DNA of 64,000 nucleotides from Ectothiorhodospira marina (GTDB lineage: Bacteria; Pseudomonadota; Gammaproteobacteria; Ectothiorhodospirales; Ectothiorhodospiraceae), in contig NZ_FOAA01000008.1 in assembly GCF_900109495.1 (NCBI RefSeq), forward strand, positions 62,001 through 126,000. Reading direction: 5' to 3'. Positions within the stretch are counted from its first letter, which is position 1. The number at the start of each line of letters is the position of its first letter. Below are positions 43,901-53,405 of the stretch, piece by piece. The notes under the pieces were generated by a model that saw nothing but the letters and a program-made list of their open reading frames with translations, was not told the origin of the DNA and made no database searches. The position numbers were made by a program, and so were the translations under genes.

Positions 43901-44364
43901 GTCACTTTCCCCGCGCGCACCACCTGTACACTGCCATCGGCTGTCCGACGCGCCCCGTAGAACTCGCCCTCAGGGGTACCAAAAAAGGAATAAGCCAGCG
44001 ATGGCTGGCTTTCGATCACACCATGGAAATAACGCTGCACGAGGGTGGGGTCATCCAGATCCAGGATCCCGCTGCGCAATGCCCGCGCATTATCTTCATT
44101 GACCTGTGCAGGAATGCCCAGGTAGTGGGTGAGCTGATCCTCCACCCGCGTGAGTATGTCGGTACGCAGTTGCCGGGCAATATCGTTCACCGCATCCCGC
44201 CCGTCCGCAATCGCCAGCCAGGCCACGAAGCCAGCGGAAAGGACGGTGATCAGCACCACAGGGATGCCAATCAGCCACCGAAGGGAAAAGGCAGTCCGCA
44301 ACGCGGAACGGGATCTGGATTGTTTTGCGAGTGGGGATTCCCGCGTATGGCCACCCATGGGCAT
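40888..44364 (-). CDS. Hybrid sensor histidine kinase (dCache-HAMP-PAS-HisKA-HATPase-REC-HPt)
   Basis: 1158 residues. TM1 about 31-53; periplasmic dCache region 55-345 (FDPRTRPWYQAG is a Cache hallmark); TM2 about 364-384; HAMP to about 440; coiled coil; PAS about 470-585; HisKA with His614 (MSHEIRTPMN); ATPase with NAIKF, DTGEGIPE and GGTGLGL; receiver with Asp908; HPt with His1056 (IAHTLKGH). All phosphorelay residues are present. The PAS contains four cysteines (514, 525, 528, 533), a possible redox or metal site. The partner regulator is not obvious. Its stop overlaps the convergent cfa gene. Confidence 0.94.
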   Translation of the reverse strand: MPMGGHTRESPLAKQSRSRSALRTAFSLRWLIGIPVVLITVLSAGFVAWLAIADGRDAVNDIARQLRTDILTRVEDQLTHYLGIPAQVNEDNARALRSGILDLDDPTLVQRYFHGVIESQPSLAYSFFGTPEGEFYGARRTADGSVQVVRAGKVTGGDSHNFSTNDLGDALELKQVYPNFDPRTRPWYQAGVAAGRSTWTPIYRHFVIHDLALTASRPHYDADGELLGVFAVDYVLTQIHDFLRSLDLTPNAQVFVMQGDGHLVAASTAPKGGFFEEVQGQFLPIPAAESGVASVEAAVGLLQQRPGGLVSIFEDEFLSFSLDGETKYLQLRPFSPAPGLDWLLAVVVPEKDFMSGIQDQTRATLTIIAAVLLLAGWLGFVMAGRLAAPMERLGHDADELARGQWDRKPRRTPIREYNRLDRAFQAMARQLRDQFQRLQEQSAEIQEQNRQLEQRVAERTAELSRTTSRLRAFFENIPGYIVIIDRDYRIVSVSQSLLEVFGIDDLEKVLHQPCYQLAWEQSGPCVQCALEVCFQTGEPVVRYSTPAEEARFGGRSMQIFNGPILDDQGEIIGGMVYYSDVTDLRVLERQLIAAREVAEAANQAKSEFLARMSHEIRTPMNAILGLSELVMLEGLEGQSREFMQIIQHSAQHLLTVINDILDLSKIEAGRMELLVADFDLHLALEQMVGTLRVSAREKGLELVMDLAPDVPRYLRGDRHRLGQVLINLVGNAIKFTAEGDIQVRVRLLDTIGAEVDIGFEVIDTGEGIPEDRQGEIFDTFTQVDGSARRRYGGTGLGLAITRQLVEKMGGRIRVASRPGQGSAFRFNVVLELGDPEKVPVTEDAHSLGATVPHQPRAWRTLLVEDTPANVVVAEQLLKRLGHEAVAVTDAESAFEQLLFEHFDLVLMDVEMPGMNGFEATRHIRDGGTGEANRTLPIIGLTAHALSEYRERGLDAGMDDYIFKPISLGELGRTIDHVMSHCTTTASARSDVSEPAPTAPGVDLGVDLALVMQRLGGDRELLIEILLTILPDLPEKMSALAQALDDADGHAAARIAHTLKGHLGTIGAQRAAGQIEALETLVRRDHLQQASAWLDAITAELRHVYDGIPTALKGVLAGMPGEDAAVRDGLSQVETLARELRAAGGGSGNASNSRGAASG

Positions 44365-44403
44365 GCTCCTGGACCAGGGGCAGGATCCCCCCGAAACAGC
44401 CCA

Positions 44404-44431
44404 AGTATAGAGGCGGTAGCCACTTGATCAA
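44404..44431 (-). promoter_or_regulatory. Sigma-70 promoter for the hybrid kinase gene
   Basis: On the minus strand TTGATC, 16-base spacer, TATACT. The predicted start is about 33 bases upstream of the ATG at 44364. Confidence 0.5.
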
Positions 44432-44574
44432 TGCCCACCCACACGCAAAGCTATGGATGAGTCAAAAAACCGGCTCGGCGGAGAGTCCGTCGAGTCGGTC
44501 GAAAAGGGGAGCCGTGCGCCCTGGGAAAACGCGTACACGAATGGCCCACGCTGGCTCCCGGTTGGCCGGACACT

Positions 44575-44580
44575 TATAAT
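44575..44580 (+). promoter_or_regulatory. -10 element upstream of glnS
   Basis: Perfect TATAAT ending 34 bases before the glnS ATG at 44615. No good -35 lies at 16-18 bases, so it is a partial match. Confidence 0.4.
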
Positions 44581-44614
44581 CCGGCGCTGACTTATTCATA
44601 GCGCACCGGACCCC

Positions 44615-46303
44615 ATGACCACATCCGAACCCCAGGCCCCCAGCCACTTCATCCGCAACCGTATCCGCAAGGAACTGGAGGCCGGACACTGCCAGCAGGT
44701 GATCACCCGCTTCCCGCCAGAGCCCAACGGCTACCTGCACCTGGGTCACGCCAAGTCCATCGCCCTGAACTTCAGCATGGGCGAGGAGTTCGGGGGCCAC
44801 ACCAATCTGCGCTTTGACGACACCAACCCGGCCAAGGAAGAGCAGCGGTATATCGATGCCATCAAGGAAGACGTCCGCTGGCTGGGCTACACCTGGAAAC
44901 ACGAGCGTCATGCCTCCGATTACTTCGAGCAACTCTATGAGTGGGCCCTGTACCTGATCGATCACGGCCTGGCCTACGTGGACAGCCAGGACGCCGACAC
45001 CATCCGCCAGCAGCGCGGCACGCTCACCGAACCAGGTACCGAGAGCCCCTTTCGCGACCGACCCCCGGAGGAGAGCCGCGATCTGTTCGAGCGCATGCGT
45101 GCCGGCGAATTTGCCGACAGCGCCCATGTGCTGCGGGCACGCATCGACATGGCCTCCGGCAATATCAACCTGCGCGACCCGGTGATCTACCGCATCCGCC
45201 GGCTCACTCACCCGCGCACCGGTGACCAGTGGTGCATCTACCCCAGCTACGACTTCGCCCACGGGCAGAGTGATGCCATCGAGCATGTCACCCATTCCCT
45301 GTGCACCCTGGAGTTCGAGGACCACCGCCCCCTCTACGACTGGCTGCTGGAGCACCTGCCGGTGCCCTCGCGCCCGATACAAATCGAATTCTCCCGGCTG
45401 AACCTGGATTTCACCGTTCTCTCCAAGCGACGTCTCACCCGCCTGGTGGACGAGGGCTACGTGCAAGGTTGGGATGATCCGCGTCTGCCCACCCTGGCCG
45501 GCATCCGTCGCCGAGGCTTCACGCCCCAGTCGATTCGCCAGTTCTGCCAGGAAATCGGGGTCACCAAGGCGGATTCCATCATCCCCTTCGGTGTACTGGA
45601 AAATGCCCTGCGCAATGACCTGAACGAGAGTGCCCCGCGCACCATGGCCGTGCTCAAGCCACTGAAGCTGGTGCTGACCAACTTCCCCGAGGGCGAAACG
45701 GAGTGGCTGGAGGCCGCAGTGCATCCCCAGAAACTGGAGATGGGCACGCGCCAGGTGGCCATGACCCGGGAGATCTACATCGAGGCGGATGACTTCATGG
45801 AGGAGGCCCCCAAGAAGTTCTTCCGGCTCAAACCGGGTGGCGAGGTGCGCCTGCGCAACGCCTTCATCATCCGCTGTGACGAGGTGATCAAGGACGAGGC
45901 CGGCGAGGTGGTGGAACTGCGTTGCAGCCTGGACCCGGAAACCCGCTCCGGTCAGCCCGGGGCGGATCGCAAGGTGAAGGGGACCATCCACTGGGTCTCG
46001 GCAGCGCACTCCGTGCCCGCCCAGGTACGCCTGTACGACCGGCTATTTCAGGTGCCCCATCCGGCAGGTGACAAGGACAAGGATTTCGTCGAGCACATCA
46101 ACCCCGAATCCCTGGTCACGCTGGAAAATGCCCGCTTGGAGCCCGCCGCCGCCAAGGCCCGGCCGGGTGAGTGTTTTCAGTTCGAACGCCTGGGGTATTT
46201 CGTGCCGGACCCGGACGGCACGCCGGAAAGACCGGTGTTCAATCGGGCAGTCACCTTGCGGGATACCTGGGCCAAACTGGAGAAGCAGATGGGGGCCCGA
46301 TAA
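44615..46303 (+). CDS. glnS: Glutaminyl-tRNA synthetase
   Basis: 562 residues, class I synthetase. HIGH motif as HLGH (PPEPNGYLHLGHAKSI), KMSKS loop as VLSKR, and the GlnRS/GluRS-type acceptor-binding domain with DGWDDPRLPTL-like VQGWDDPRLPTLAGIRRRGF. The C-terminal beta-barrel domains that bind the anticodon are complete. It charges tRNA-Gln with glutamine. It is followed at once by the 58-bp tandem array. Confidence 0.97.
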   Translation: MTTSEPQAPSHFIRNRIRKELEAGHCQQVITRFPPEPNGYLHLGHAKSIALNFSMGEEFGGHTNLRFDDTNPAKEEQRYIDAIKEDVRWLGYTWKHERHASDYFEQLYEWALYLIDHGLAYVDSQDADTIRQQRGTLTEPGTESPFRDRPPEESRDLFERMRAGEFADSAHVLRARIDMASGNINLRDPVIYRIRRLTHPRTGDQWCIYPSYDFAHGQSDAIEHVTHSLCTLEFEDHRPLYDWLLEHLPVPSRPIQIEFSRLNLDFTVLSKRRLTRLVDEGYVQGWDDPRLPTLAGIRRRGFTPQSIRQFCQEIGVTKADSIIPFGVLENALRNDLNESAPRTMAVLKPLKLVLTNFPEGETEWLEAAVHPQKLEMGTRQVAMTREIYIEADDFMEEAPKKFFRLKPGGEVRLRNAFIIRCDEVIKDEAGEVVELRCSLDPETRSGQPGADRKVKGTIHWVSAAHSVPAQVRLYDRLFQVPHPAGDKDKDFVEHINPESLVTLENARLEPAAAKARPGECFQFERLGYFVPDPDGTPERPVFNRAVTLRDTWAKLEKQMGAR

Positions 46304-46336
46304 GTCACGTGCTGGCCTAAGCACCCCTCACCCCAA

Positions 46337-46710
46337 CCCCTCTCCCCGAAGGGGAGAGGGACTTTAAGGCGACAGGCCTATCCTCTCTAACACTCCCCTC
46401 TCCCCTTCGGGGGGAGGGGCTTTAAGGCGACAGGCCTATCCTCTCTAACACTCCCCTCTCCCCTTCGGGGGGAGGGGCTTTAAGGCGACAGGCCTATCCT
46501 CTCTAACACTCCCCTCTCCCCTTCGGGGGGAGGGGCTTTAAGGCGACAGGCCTATCCTCTCTAACACTCCCTTCTCCCCTTCGGGGAGAGGGACTTTAAG
46601 GCGACAGGCCTATCCTCTCTAACACTCCCTTCTCCCCTTCGGGGGGAGGGGCTTTAAGGCGACAGGCCTATCCTCTCTAGCACTCCCTTCTCCCCTTCGG
46701 GGAGAAGGGC
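46337..46710. repeat. 58-bp tandem hairpin array, about six units
   Basis: The phase marker TTTAAGGCGACAGG recurs at 46363, 46421, 46479, 46537, 46595 and 46653, exactly 58 bases apart. Each unit also carries CCTATCCTCTCTAACACTCC and a CTCCCC-TTCG-GGGGAG stem-loop. Units differ by a few bases inside the stem (GGGGAGAG versus GGGGGGAG). A seventh, incomplete unit ends at about 46710. The stem is the same dispersed CCCCTCTCCCC element found at 3844 and elsewhere. The array lies between convergent glnS and a chemoreceptor gene. Confidence 0.92.
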
Positions 46711-46743
46711 CGGGGATGAGGGGCGCGGTGGGCACATCCCCTC

Positions 46744-49041
46744 TCAGGGCCTCGGAAGTGCCGGCGAGGGGCCCGTCCGGCCCATCAAACCACCGCCACT
46801 CCCCAGTGCATCCACCCGGAAAACACTCACCGCCCGTGCCAGGCTCTGGGCCTGCTCCTCCAGGGACTCCGCCGCTGCCGCGGCCTCCTCCACCAGCGAG
46901 GCATTCTGCTGGGTCACGTCGTCCATCTGGGTGACGGCACTATTCACCTGCTCGATACCCGTGCTCTGCTCATCCGAGGCGGCGGCGATCTCGCTGATGA
47001 GATCAGAGACACGCTTCACCTGAGAGACCATCTCGTCCATGGCATCTCCTGCCTCCAGCACCAGCCTGCTACCCCTCTCGACCGTTACGGAATCTTCGGC
47101 AATCAGATCCTTGATTTCCTTCGCAGCTGAAGCGGAGCGCTGAGCCAGGTTGCGCACTTCGGCAGCCACCACCGCGAATCCACGCCCCTGCTCTCCAGCG
47201 CGAGCGGCTTCCACAGCGGCGTTCAGGGCGAGGATATTGGTCTGGAAGGCGATGCCATCAATCACGGTGATGATGTCACTGATTTTCTCGGAACTTGAGG
47301 TGATTTCCTTCATGGACTCCACCGCCTCGCGTACCTTTTCGCCGCCGCTTTGGGCCACGTCACTGGCCTGGCTGGACATCTCATTGGCCTGGCGCGCATT
47401 GTCGGCGTTCTGTTTCACCGTGGAGGTCAGCTCCTCCATGCTTGAAGCGGTCTCCTCCAGACTGGACGCCTGCTCCTCCGTGCGCTGGGAGAGATCCGTA
47501 TTGCCCACGGCAATCTCCCGCGAAGCGGTATTGATGGCATCCACGGAATCCTTGATCTGGCCAATGAGATCCTGAAGGCTGGCGACCGTCTTGTTGGTGT
47601 CGTCTTTGAGGTCACCGAAGGTACCCTCGTACTCACCCGTCACTTGTCGGGTCAGATCACCCTTGGAAACAGCATTCAAGACGCCCGCCACTTCGGCCAG
47701 GCCAACGGACGTCTTTTCCATCAGGTTGTTCACCCCCAGTCCAAGGCGTTCGAAAAACCCGTCAAGTTCCTCGGTGGCCACGCGGCGAGAGAAGTCCCCC
47801 TTGACGGCGCCTTCCACCAATGAGGTGACCTGCTTCTCCACCTGCACCTCACTGGTGCGATCGGCCCATTCCATCACGGTGCCCACCCGCTGACCTTCGT
47901 CATTGGAAATCGGGTTCGCGGTCAGGCTGAATATCCGTCCGCCGATATTCAACTCCGTACTCACGCTGACGTTGCTGTTTTCCATTTGCTGGCGAGACTG
48001 ACCCAGTTTGTCGCGGAAGACATCAATGTGCGCGCCCAGCAAGGCATCCGCGTCGAAACCGGGCAACTCCGTCTGGATTTGCCGGCTGGCGACCCGGAAC
48101 ATGTCGTTCAGGGCTGCATTGGTGTAGATGATTTCCATATCCGGCGCCGCCACCATCACACTGGAGGACACACTGTCCAGGGCGAAGCGCACACGCAGAT
48201 TCTCCGCGGCAACCCGACGGGTTTCCGTGATATCCGCCTTCAGCTTGCTCTGCATCTCAGCAAGGTTACCCAGCACCTTGCCCACTTCGTCATGGTTGGT
48301 GATGACGATCTCGTTATCCAGATTGCCGTGCGAAATGGCATCGAAATACCCCACGGCCCGGTTCAGCGGCGTGACGATGGCGCGGATCAACAGGAAGCCC
48401 ATGAGGGCCGAGATGAGTACGCCCCCCACGATCATGATCACGGCCAGATTGCGGGTGGTTTCGTAGGCGGCCACTGCTGATTCGAACTCCTGGCTGCCCA
48501 CGGTACGCTGCAGTTCCAGCAGTGCCCGGGCCGACTCCACCGCCTCGCCGAACAGCGGATTGGTCACCTCGACCATGCGCATGTTCCCTTCGGCGTATTG
48601 CCCCTGCTCGAAGAGTTCCACGCTTTGCAGCAGGCCCTCGCGCACGAAACGCCCGCGCCGGTCCACAAACTGCTGTGCCAGGCGTTCCTCCTCGGGGGTG
48701 AGGAACGTCTCCATGTAGGTATTCCATATCTGGTCGATGCGACTGATGTTATCGCGTACCGCATTGGTATGCAGACCAATGGGATGATCGTGCAGACGGC
48801 TCTCTTCCAGGCGGGGATCATGCATGGCCGCCAGATTGAGTTGAATGATATTGGCCTGCATCAGGCTCTCGATCTCGGCAATCTGTTGCGAGGGGATCAG
48901 TCGATCTTCATAGACGGTCTCCAGACCACCGTTGGCAGCCTGCATTCCAGCCAACCCCATGCCTCCGATCACCATCAACAGGGCCGAAAGGAAAGCGATC
49001 ACCACGATCAAACGCACTTTAAGACTGATATTCTTGAGCAC
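46744..49041 (-). CDS. Methyl-accepting chemotaxis protein with 4-helix sensor, HAMP and PAS
   Basis: 765 residues. TM1 about 8-32; periplasmic four-helix bundle 35-205 (Tar/4HB-like: [20 protein letters not shown]); TM2 about 207-227; HAMP; PAS at about 285-400 ([20 protein letters not shown]); a second HAMP-like stretch ([13 protein letters not shown]); then the signalling domain with [20 protein letters not shown]. Methylation-helix Glu/Gln pairs are visible ([20 protein letters not shown]). It ends without a CheR-docking pentapeptide. The FliA-type promoter is at 49122. Confidence 0.94.
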   Translation of the reverse strand: MLKNISLKVRLIVVIAFLSALLMVIGGMGLAGMQAANGGLETVYEDRLIPSQQIAEIESLMQANIIQLNLAAMHDPRLEESRLHDHPIGLHTNAVRDNISRIDQIWNTYMETFLTPEEERLAQQFVDRRGRFVREGLLQSVELFEQGQYAEGNMRMVEVTNPLFGEAVESARALLELQRTVGSQEFESAVAAYETTRNLAVIMIVGGVLISALMGFLLIRAIVTPLNRAVGYFDAISHGNLDNEIVITNHDEVGKVLGNLAEMQSKLKADITETRRVAAENLRVRFALDSVSSSVMVAAPDMEIIYTNAALNDMFRVASRQIQTELPGFDADALLGAHIDVFRDKLGQSRQQMENSNVSVSTELNIGGRIFSLTANPISNDEGQRVGTVMEWADRTSEVQVEKQVTSLVEGAVKGDFSRRVATEELDGFFERLGLGVNNLMEKTSVGLAEVAGVLNAVSKGDLTRQVTGEYEGTFGDLKDDTNKTVASLQDLIGQIKDSVDAINTASREIAVGNTDLSQRTEEQASSLEETASSMEELTSTVKQNADNARQANEMSSQASDVAQSGGEKVREAVESMKEITSSSEKISDIITVIDGIAFQTNILALNAAVEAARAGEQGRGFAVVAAEVRNLAQRSASAAKEIKDLIAEDSVTVERGSRLVLEAGDAMDEMVSQVKRVSDLISEIAAASDEQSTGIEQVNSAVTQMDDVTQQNASLVEEAAAAAESLEEQAQSLARAVSVFRVDALGSGGGLMGRTGPSPALPRP

Positions 49042-49121
49042 TTGTCATTCTCCGGATATCTGTGCTTTGAGGCTCGCACCATGGGGCTCGCCCGGGCCGT
49101 TGAGCGGAGCGCATGTGGGTT

Positions 49122-49148
49122 TTATCGGCATCCGCACCATTCCCTGAA
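49122..49148 (-). promoter_or_regulatory. Sigma-28 (FliA) type promoter for the PAS chemoreceptor
   Basis: On the minus strand TTCAGGGA-N11-GCCGATAA. The -10 is a perfect FliA match; the -35 is poor (3 of 8). The predicted start is about 75 bases upstream of the ATG at 49041. Confidence 0.6.
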
Positions 49149-49172
49149 GCCTTTTTCCCAGAACCCCATTCC

Positions 49173-51971
49173 TCATGACAGAGCCTGGCGGCAGAGGCGC
49201 ACGATGCTCAGTGCGCCAGGATAATCGAAACCTTCCACACTGCGGGTCAGAGCCGAGTATCGACCTCCCAAGTGGGGCGCCAGCGTCTCCCGGTATTGCT
49301 CGAACAGATCGATGACGGCAGTGTCATCGCAGGCCAGCAGTGCCTCCATGCGTCTCAGCACCGTCCGTGCCTCGTCAGCCGACAGCCCGACCGCCACCGC
49401 CCGGCCGGACTCCGAAGTGCGGTGCTCGCCCTCCACCTCGCGCACCAGTTGATCCAGTTCCACTTGCAGTTGCTCGCACAAGCCAATGAAGTCTTCCAGG
49501 CTCCCCGGATCGCCCCCTACCTTTTCCAGGCTGCGCGCCATGGTGGCAATACGCCCCACGCCCAGGTTGCCGGCGGCACCCTTGAGCGAATGGGCGCGGC
49601 GCTTGACGCCCTGCCAATCCCCCCGCGCCCCCATCTCCCTCAGCTTGTTCGCATCCTCCTGATGATATTCCAGAAATAACGGTACAAGCCTTGCGCTGTC
49701 GAGCCGACGGGCGGTGTCCACCTCCAGCCCACGGGGCATCCGAAACCCATGAACATGCCCGCCGGTCTCGTATCCACTCGCCGGTGGCGTTGCCCCTGAG
49801 GGAGATGAGTGAGTTGCGATATCCTTGTCTCCCAGCCACCTCAAAAGCACCCGATACAGGGCATCGGGCTCCACAGGCTTGGGTATGAAATCGTTCATGC
49901 CAGCCTCCAGGGCGGCAAGACGATCCTCGGCAAACACGTTGGCCGTCATGGCCAGGATCGGGGTATTGCCCCCCTGAGGCAGTGCGCGCATGCGCCGCGT
50001 GGCGGTGAGACCATCCATGCGTGGCATCTGCACATCCATGAGAATCAGGTCATAGTGCACCCCCCGAGCCATGGCCAGGGCAGCCCGGCCATCCTCGGCT
50101 GTGTCCACGACAAGGCCCACCCGCTGCAGGAGTTCCAGTGCCACCTCTCGGTTGATCGGATTATCCTCCACCACCAGTACACGTGCGCCGGCATGAGCCT
50201 TGAAGGCCTCGGGCGCAGGCCCGGGCGCCGGGGCAAGCAGCGGGAACCGAACAGGCTGCGCCCGCTCACCCCGACTGCGTTCAAGGGCCACCTCGAACCA
50301 GAACAGACTGCCCTGCCCCTCCTCGCTCTCCAGCCCCACACTGCCGTTCATCAGTTCTGCCAGGCGCCGGGTGACCACCAGCCCCAGACCGGTGCCGCCG
50401 TAGCGTCGCGTGATGGAGGTATCCGCCTGTCGAAAGGCCTCGAAGAGTTGATCACGGTGCTCCGCGGCAATCCCCACGCCCGTATCACGCACCTCAAAGC
50501 GCACCCTCAGGCCATGCGCATCCTCCCCCATGAGACGCGCATGCAGATGAATGCTGCCATGCTCGGTGAACTTGATGGCATTCCCTGCCAGGTTGAGCAA
50601 GGCCTGGCGCAACCGGGCCGGATCGCCGCGCAACCACTGGGGCACGGATTCAGCATCGGTTTCCAACAGCAATCCCTTGGCCTGGGCCGCCTCAGAGATC
50701 ACCGAAGCCACATGATCCAGCACGGCCGATAGATGAAAATCCCTGGTTTCCAGAACAAAGCGGCCCGCCTCGATCTTGGAGATATCCAGGATGTCACTGA
50801 TGATGGACAGCAGGTGTTTGGCGGCGCTGTCCACTTTCTGTAGCTTTTCATCTTGCCCAGCGGCCTTTTCGCCGGTGCGCAACAGGTGCACCAGGCCGAC
50901 AATGGCATTCAAAGGCGTGCGTATTTCGTGAGTCATGTTGGCCAGAAAGGCACTCTTGGCGCGGTTGGCCTCCTCGGCCCGCTGCCGCGCCTCTTCCAGT
51001 TGAGTGGTGCGGGTTTGGACAAGCGTTTCCAGATGATCCCGGTGTTGCCGCAATTCGGCCTCGGTACGACGCCGCTGCACCAGATGCCAGATCTGCTCGG
51101 CCATCAGGCGTAAGGTTTCCACATCCATGGGGGTGTAATTCTGTGATTTATTGCCCACGCCGAGGACCATCACCACCCGTCCCTCCTCGAGCACGGGCAC
51201 CGTCGATAGACGCGTGAACGCAGGATAGTCCTGCCCCCCGTGAAGACGTTCCGCCAGGGCCGGGGCATCATTGATCGTCAGGGGGGCGGTGTCACGCAAG
51301 ACGTGAGCCCAAGCCCGTCCACCATCCAGAGGACAAAAACGCTGAAGGGTGACGTTGCCGTCCTCGTCCACATCACGGCGAGACCAGGCCATCCGTTCAC
51401 CCCCGGCTGAAGAGTCGTGAAGAAACCGAATGAAGCCCACATGACTGTCCGTGAGGTCCTCGGCTGCCTCCAGACCAACTTGCATCAGGCCTGCCTCGCC
51501 CTGGGCCTCCGCCTCCCGGGGCATGGCCAGCATCGCTTCGGCACGGCGCGCCTGAAGGCGGAGCATGAGGGCGTTTTCGTGGCGCTCGGAGATATCTTCG
51601 GAGAGGATCATGATGCCCCCCACGTCACCGCCCGCCCGGTACCAGGGACGCACCTCCCAGCGCAGCCACTGCACCACCCCATCGGCGCGCTCAAAGCAAT
51701 CCTCCTCCGCCCGCAGGACTTCTCCGCCCAGTCCGCGGCGATGGACCTCGCGCCACCCTGGACCGATCTCGGGGAAGACATCGTAATGACAGGTACCCGG
51801 CACTTCCTGATTGCCCCGACCATAGGTTTCCCGCCAGCGGCGGCTGGTGGCCAGGTAGCACATGCGATTATCGAACATGGCCAGTGCGGCCGGAGCATGC
51901 TCGATGAACTGCCCCAGGAGCTCTTCCCGCTCGCGGAGACGGGCACTGGAATCCCCGCAAGGAGTGGTCAT
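49173..51971 (-). CDS. Cytoplasmic hybrid sensor histidine kinase (PAS-GAF-HisKA-HATPase-REC-HPt)
   Basis: 932 residues with no TM segment. PAS about 18-130; GAF about 150-300 (LEAAEDLTDSHVGFIRFLHD, a bacteriophytochrome-unrelated GAF of the GAF_2 type); coiled coil; HisKA His348 (MTHEIRTPLN); ATPase with NAIKF, DTGVGI and GGTGLGL; receiver Asp646 (LILMDVQMP); HPt His794 (RRAHSLKGAAGNLG). All phosphorelay residues are intact. The HD-GYP response regulator gene lies 69 bases upstream on the same strand and is a plausible partner. Confidence 0.93.
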   Translation of the reverse strand: MTTPCGDSSARLREREELLGQFIEHAPAALAMFDNRMCYLATSRRWRETYGRGNQEVPGTCHYDVFPEIGPGWREVHRRGLGGEVLRAEEDCFERADGVVQWLRWEVRPWYRAGGDVGGIMILSEDISERHENALMLRLQARRAEAMLAMPREAEAQGEAGLMQVGLEAAEDLTDSHVGFIRFLHDSSAGGERMAWSRRDVDEDGNVTLQRFCPLDGGRAWAHVLRDTAPLTINDAPALAERLHGGQDYPAFTRLSTVPVLEEGRVVMVLGVGNKSQNYTPMDVETLRLMAEQIWHLVQRRRTEAELRQHRDHLETLVQTRTTQLEEARQRAEEANRAKSAFLANMTHEIRTPLNAIVGLVHLLRTGEKAAGQDEKLQKVDSAAKHLLSIISDILDISKIEAGRFVLETRDFHLSAVLDHVASVISEAAQAKGLLLETDAESVPQWLRGDPARLRQALLNLAGNAIKFTEHGSIHLHARLMGEDAHGLRVRFEVRDTGVGIAAEHRDQLFEAFRQADTSITRRYGGTGLGLVVTRRLAELMNGSVGLESEEGQGSLFWFEVALERSRGERAQPVRFPLLAPAPGPAPEAFKAHAGARVLVVEDNPINREVALELLQRVGLVVDTAEDGRAALAMARGVHYDLILMDVQMPRMDGLTATRRMRALPQGGNTPILAMTANVFAEDRLAALEAGMNDFIPKPVEPDALYRVLLRWLGDKDIATHSSPSGATPPASGYETGGHVHGFRMPRGLEVDTARRLDSARLVPLFLEYHQEDANKLREMGARGDWQGVKRRAHSLKGAAGNLGVGRIATMARSLEKVGGDPGSLEDFIGLCEQLQVELDQLVREVEGEHRTSESGRAVAVGLSADEARTVLRRMEALLACDDTAVIDLFEQYRETLAPHLGGRYSALTRSVEGFDYPGALSIVRLCRQALS

Positions 51972-52039
51972 CGGATCAGACTCCGCAATGAAAGGGCAAG
52001 GGGGCAGGCACTATCGCGGATCATGCAAAGCGGCGTGCC

Positions 52040-53128
52040 TCAGCAAGGAACGGTATCCGGGTGGCGGCGCGCCACGGCAACAAACTGATCAAAAATGGCC
52101 AGAAAACACTCGGTGACATCCGGATCAAATTGCGAGCCCTTCCCCTGAACAATCAGTTCGCGAGCCTTTTCCAGAGGCATGGCCGGCTTGTACACCCGGG
52201 GGGAGGTCATGGCATCGAAGACATCCGCCACGGCCATGATACGCGCGGACACCGGAATGTCTCCGCCGCTGAGCCCATCCGGATAACCGCTGCCGTCGTA
52301 TTTCTCATGGTGCCAGCGGGCAATCTCCTTGGCTAGCATGAGAAAGGGGACCGGCTTGTCCACATCGGCCTCAGCCCGTTCAATGGCATCAAATCCCAGA
52401 CGGGCGTGGGTCTTCATGATGCTCCATTCCTCTGCGGTCAAAGGACCAGGTTTGCAGAGAATGGCGTCAGGAATGCCCACCTTGCCGATATCGTGCAGGG
52501 GGGCAGACTTGGCCAGCAGGTCGATATGGGCGGGGCTGAGAACATGCCGGAACCGGGGATGGTGACTCAAATGCTCGGACAGCATTCGCACATAGAATTG
52601 AGTGCGCAGAATATGGTTGCCAGTCTCCGGATCCCGGGTTTCAGCCAGGTGCGCCAGGGCGCGAATCCCCACCTGCTGAGCCAGTTCATGCTCGGCCATG
52701 CGCCGGGCAATCTCACTCTCCAGAAAGGCATTCTTATCCTGGAGGAATGCCTGAGCCCGCTTTACATCCAGTTGGGTCCGCACCCGAGCCCTGAGCACCG
52801 CCGCATTGATGGGCTTGGTGATGTAGTCGCAGGCGCCGGCCTCGAGACCCTGTTCCTCGTCCCTGGAATCCGACAGGGCCGTCAGGAAGATGACCGGAAC
52901 CCCGCGGGTATCAGGATGGGACCGCAATTCCCGGAGCACCCCATAGCCGTCCAGTTCCGGCATCACCACATCCAGCAGGATGAGATCCGGTCGCGGATCC
53001 ACGCGCACCGCACGCAGGGCATGGTGACCGGACTGAGCCGCCCGCACCCGATAATGCGGACGGAGCAGTTCAGTCAGCAATGCCAGATTGGTAGGCTCGT
53101 CATCCACAATCAGGATGGTGGATTGCAT
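52040..53128 (-). CDS. Response regulator cyclic di-GMP phosphodiesterase (REC-HD-GYP)
   Basis: 362 residues from the ATG at 53128 (GGGA upstream); ATG 53152 is an alternative. Receiver domain with Asp53 (LILLDVVMPEL) and HD-GYP domain with HD at 212-213 (APLHDIGKVGIPD) and HHEKYDGSGYPDG at 273-285, all catalytic residues present. It should hydrolyse c-di-GMP when phosphorylated. It precedes the cytoplasmic hybrid kinase on the same strand, suggesting a kinase/phosphodiesterase operon that opposes the diguanylate cyclases at 22-25 kb. Confidence 0.94.
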   Translation of the reverse strand: MQSTILIVDDEPTNLALLTELLRPHYRVRAAQSGHHALRAVRVDPRPDLILLDVVMPELDGYGVLRELRSHPDTRGVPVIFLTALSDSRDEEQGLEAGACDYITKPINAAVLRARVRTQLDVKRAQAFLQDKNAFLESEIARRMAEHELAQQVGIRALAHLAETRDPETGNHILRTQFYVRMLSEHLSHHPRFRHVLSPAHIDLLAKSAPLHDIGKVGIPDAILCKPGPLTAEEWSIMKTHARLGFDAIERAEADVDKPVPFLMLAKEIARWHHEKYDGSGYPDGLSGGDIPVSARIMAVADVFDAMTSPRVYKPAMPLEKARELIVQGKGSQFDPDVTECFLAIFDQFVAVARRHPDTVPC

Positions 53129-53405
53129 GGGCTTCCCTGTATCCAGATTCATCCCGAAAGTGTAACCGCTTAGAGACAGTTTCGGGGAATGGCCTGGCCC
53201 CGGCTCAGGCTGAAGATCGCCAGGGGCCACTGCTGCTCCTGATCAACCCTCGGCCTTGGAGGCGCATGATCGGTCAGCTTGGTTAGACTGACTCTAAACT
53301 CTTTGTGCGATGAACGCCGGGCATGCTCAACCTAAGCGCTGACTTATGGTCAAAGCCATGAGCCTGATCAACCAACCGCACATTCCAATGTGAGAGGTGC
53401 CTCTC
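53129..53405. other. Divergent promoter region between HD-GYP and msrP
   Basis: 277 bases. TACACT on the minus strand near 53162 and several -10-like motifs near 53285-53300 on the plus strand are seen, but no pair is convincing. Confidence 0.35.

Noticed and set aside
44462-46009. Long minus-strand frame (515 codons) opposite glnS
   Set aside because: Antisense shadow of a high-GC gene; no domain pattern, while the plus strand encodes a complete GlnS.
46337-46710. Possible CRISPR array
   Set aside because: All of each 58-bp unit is repeated; there are no variable spacers and no cas genes.
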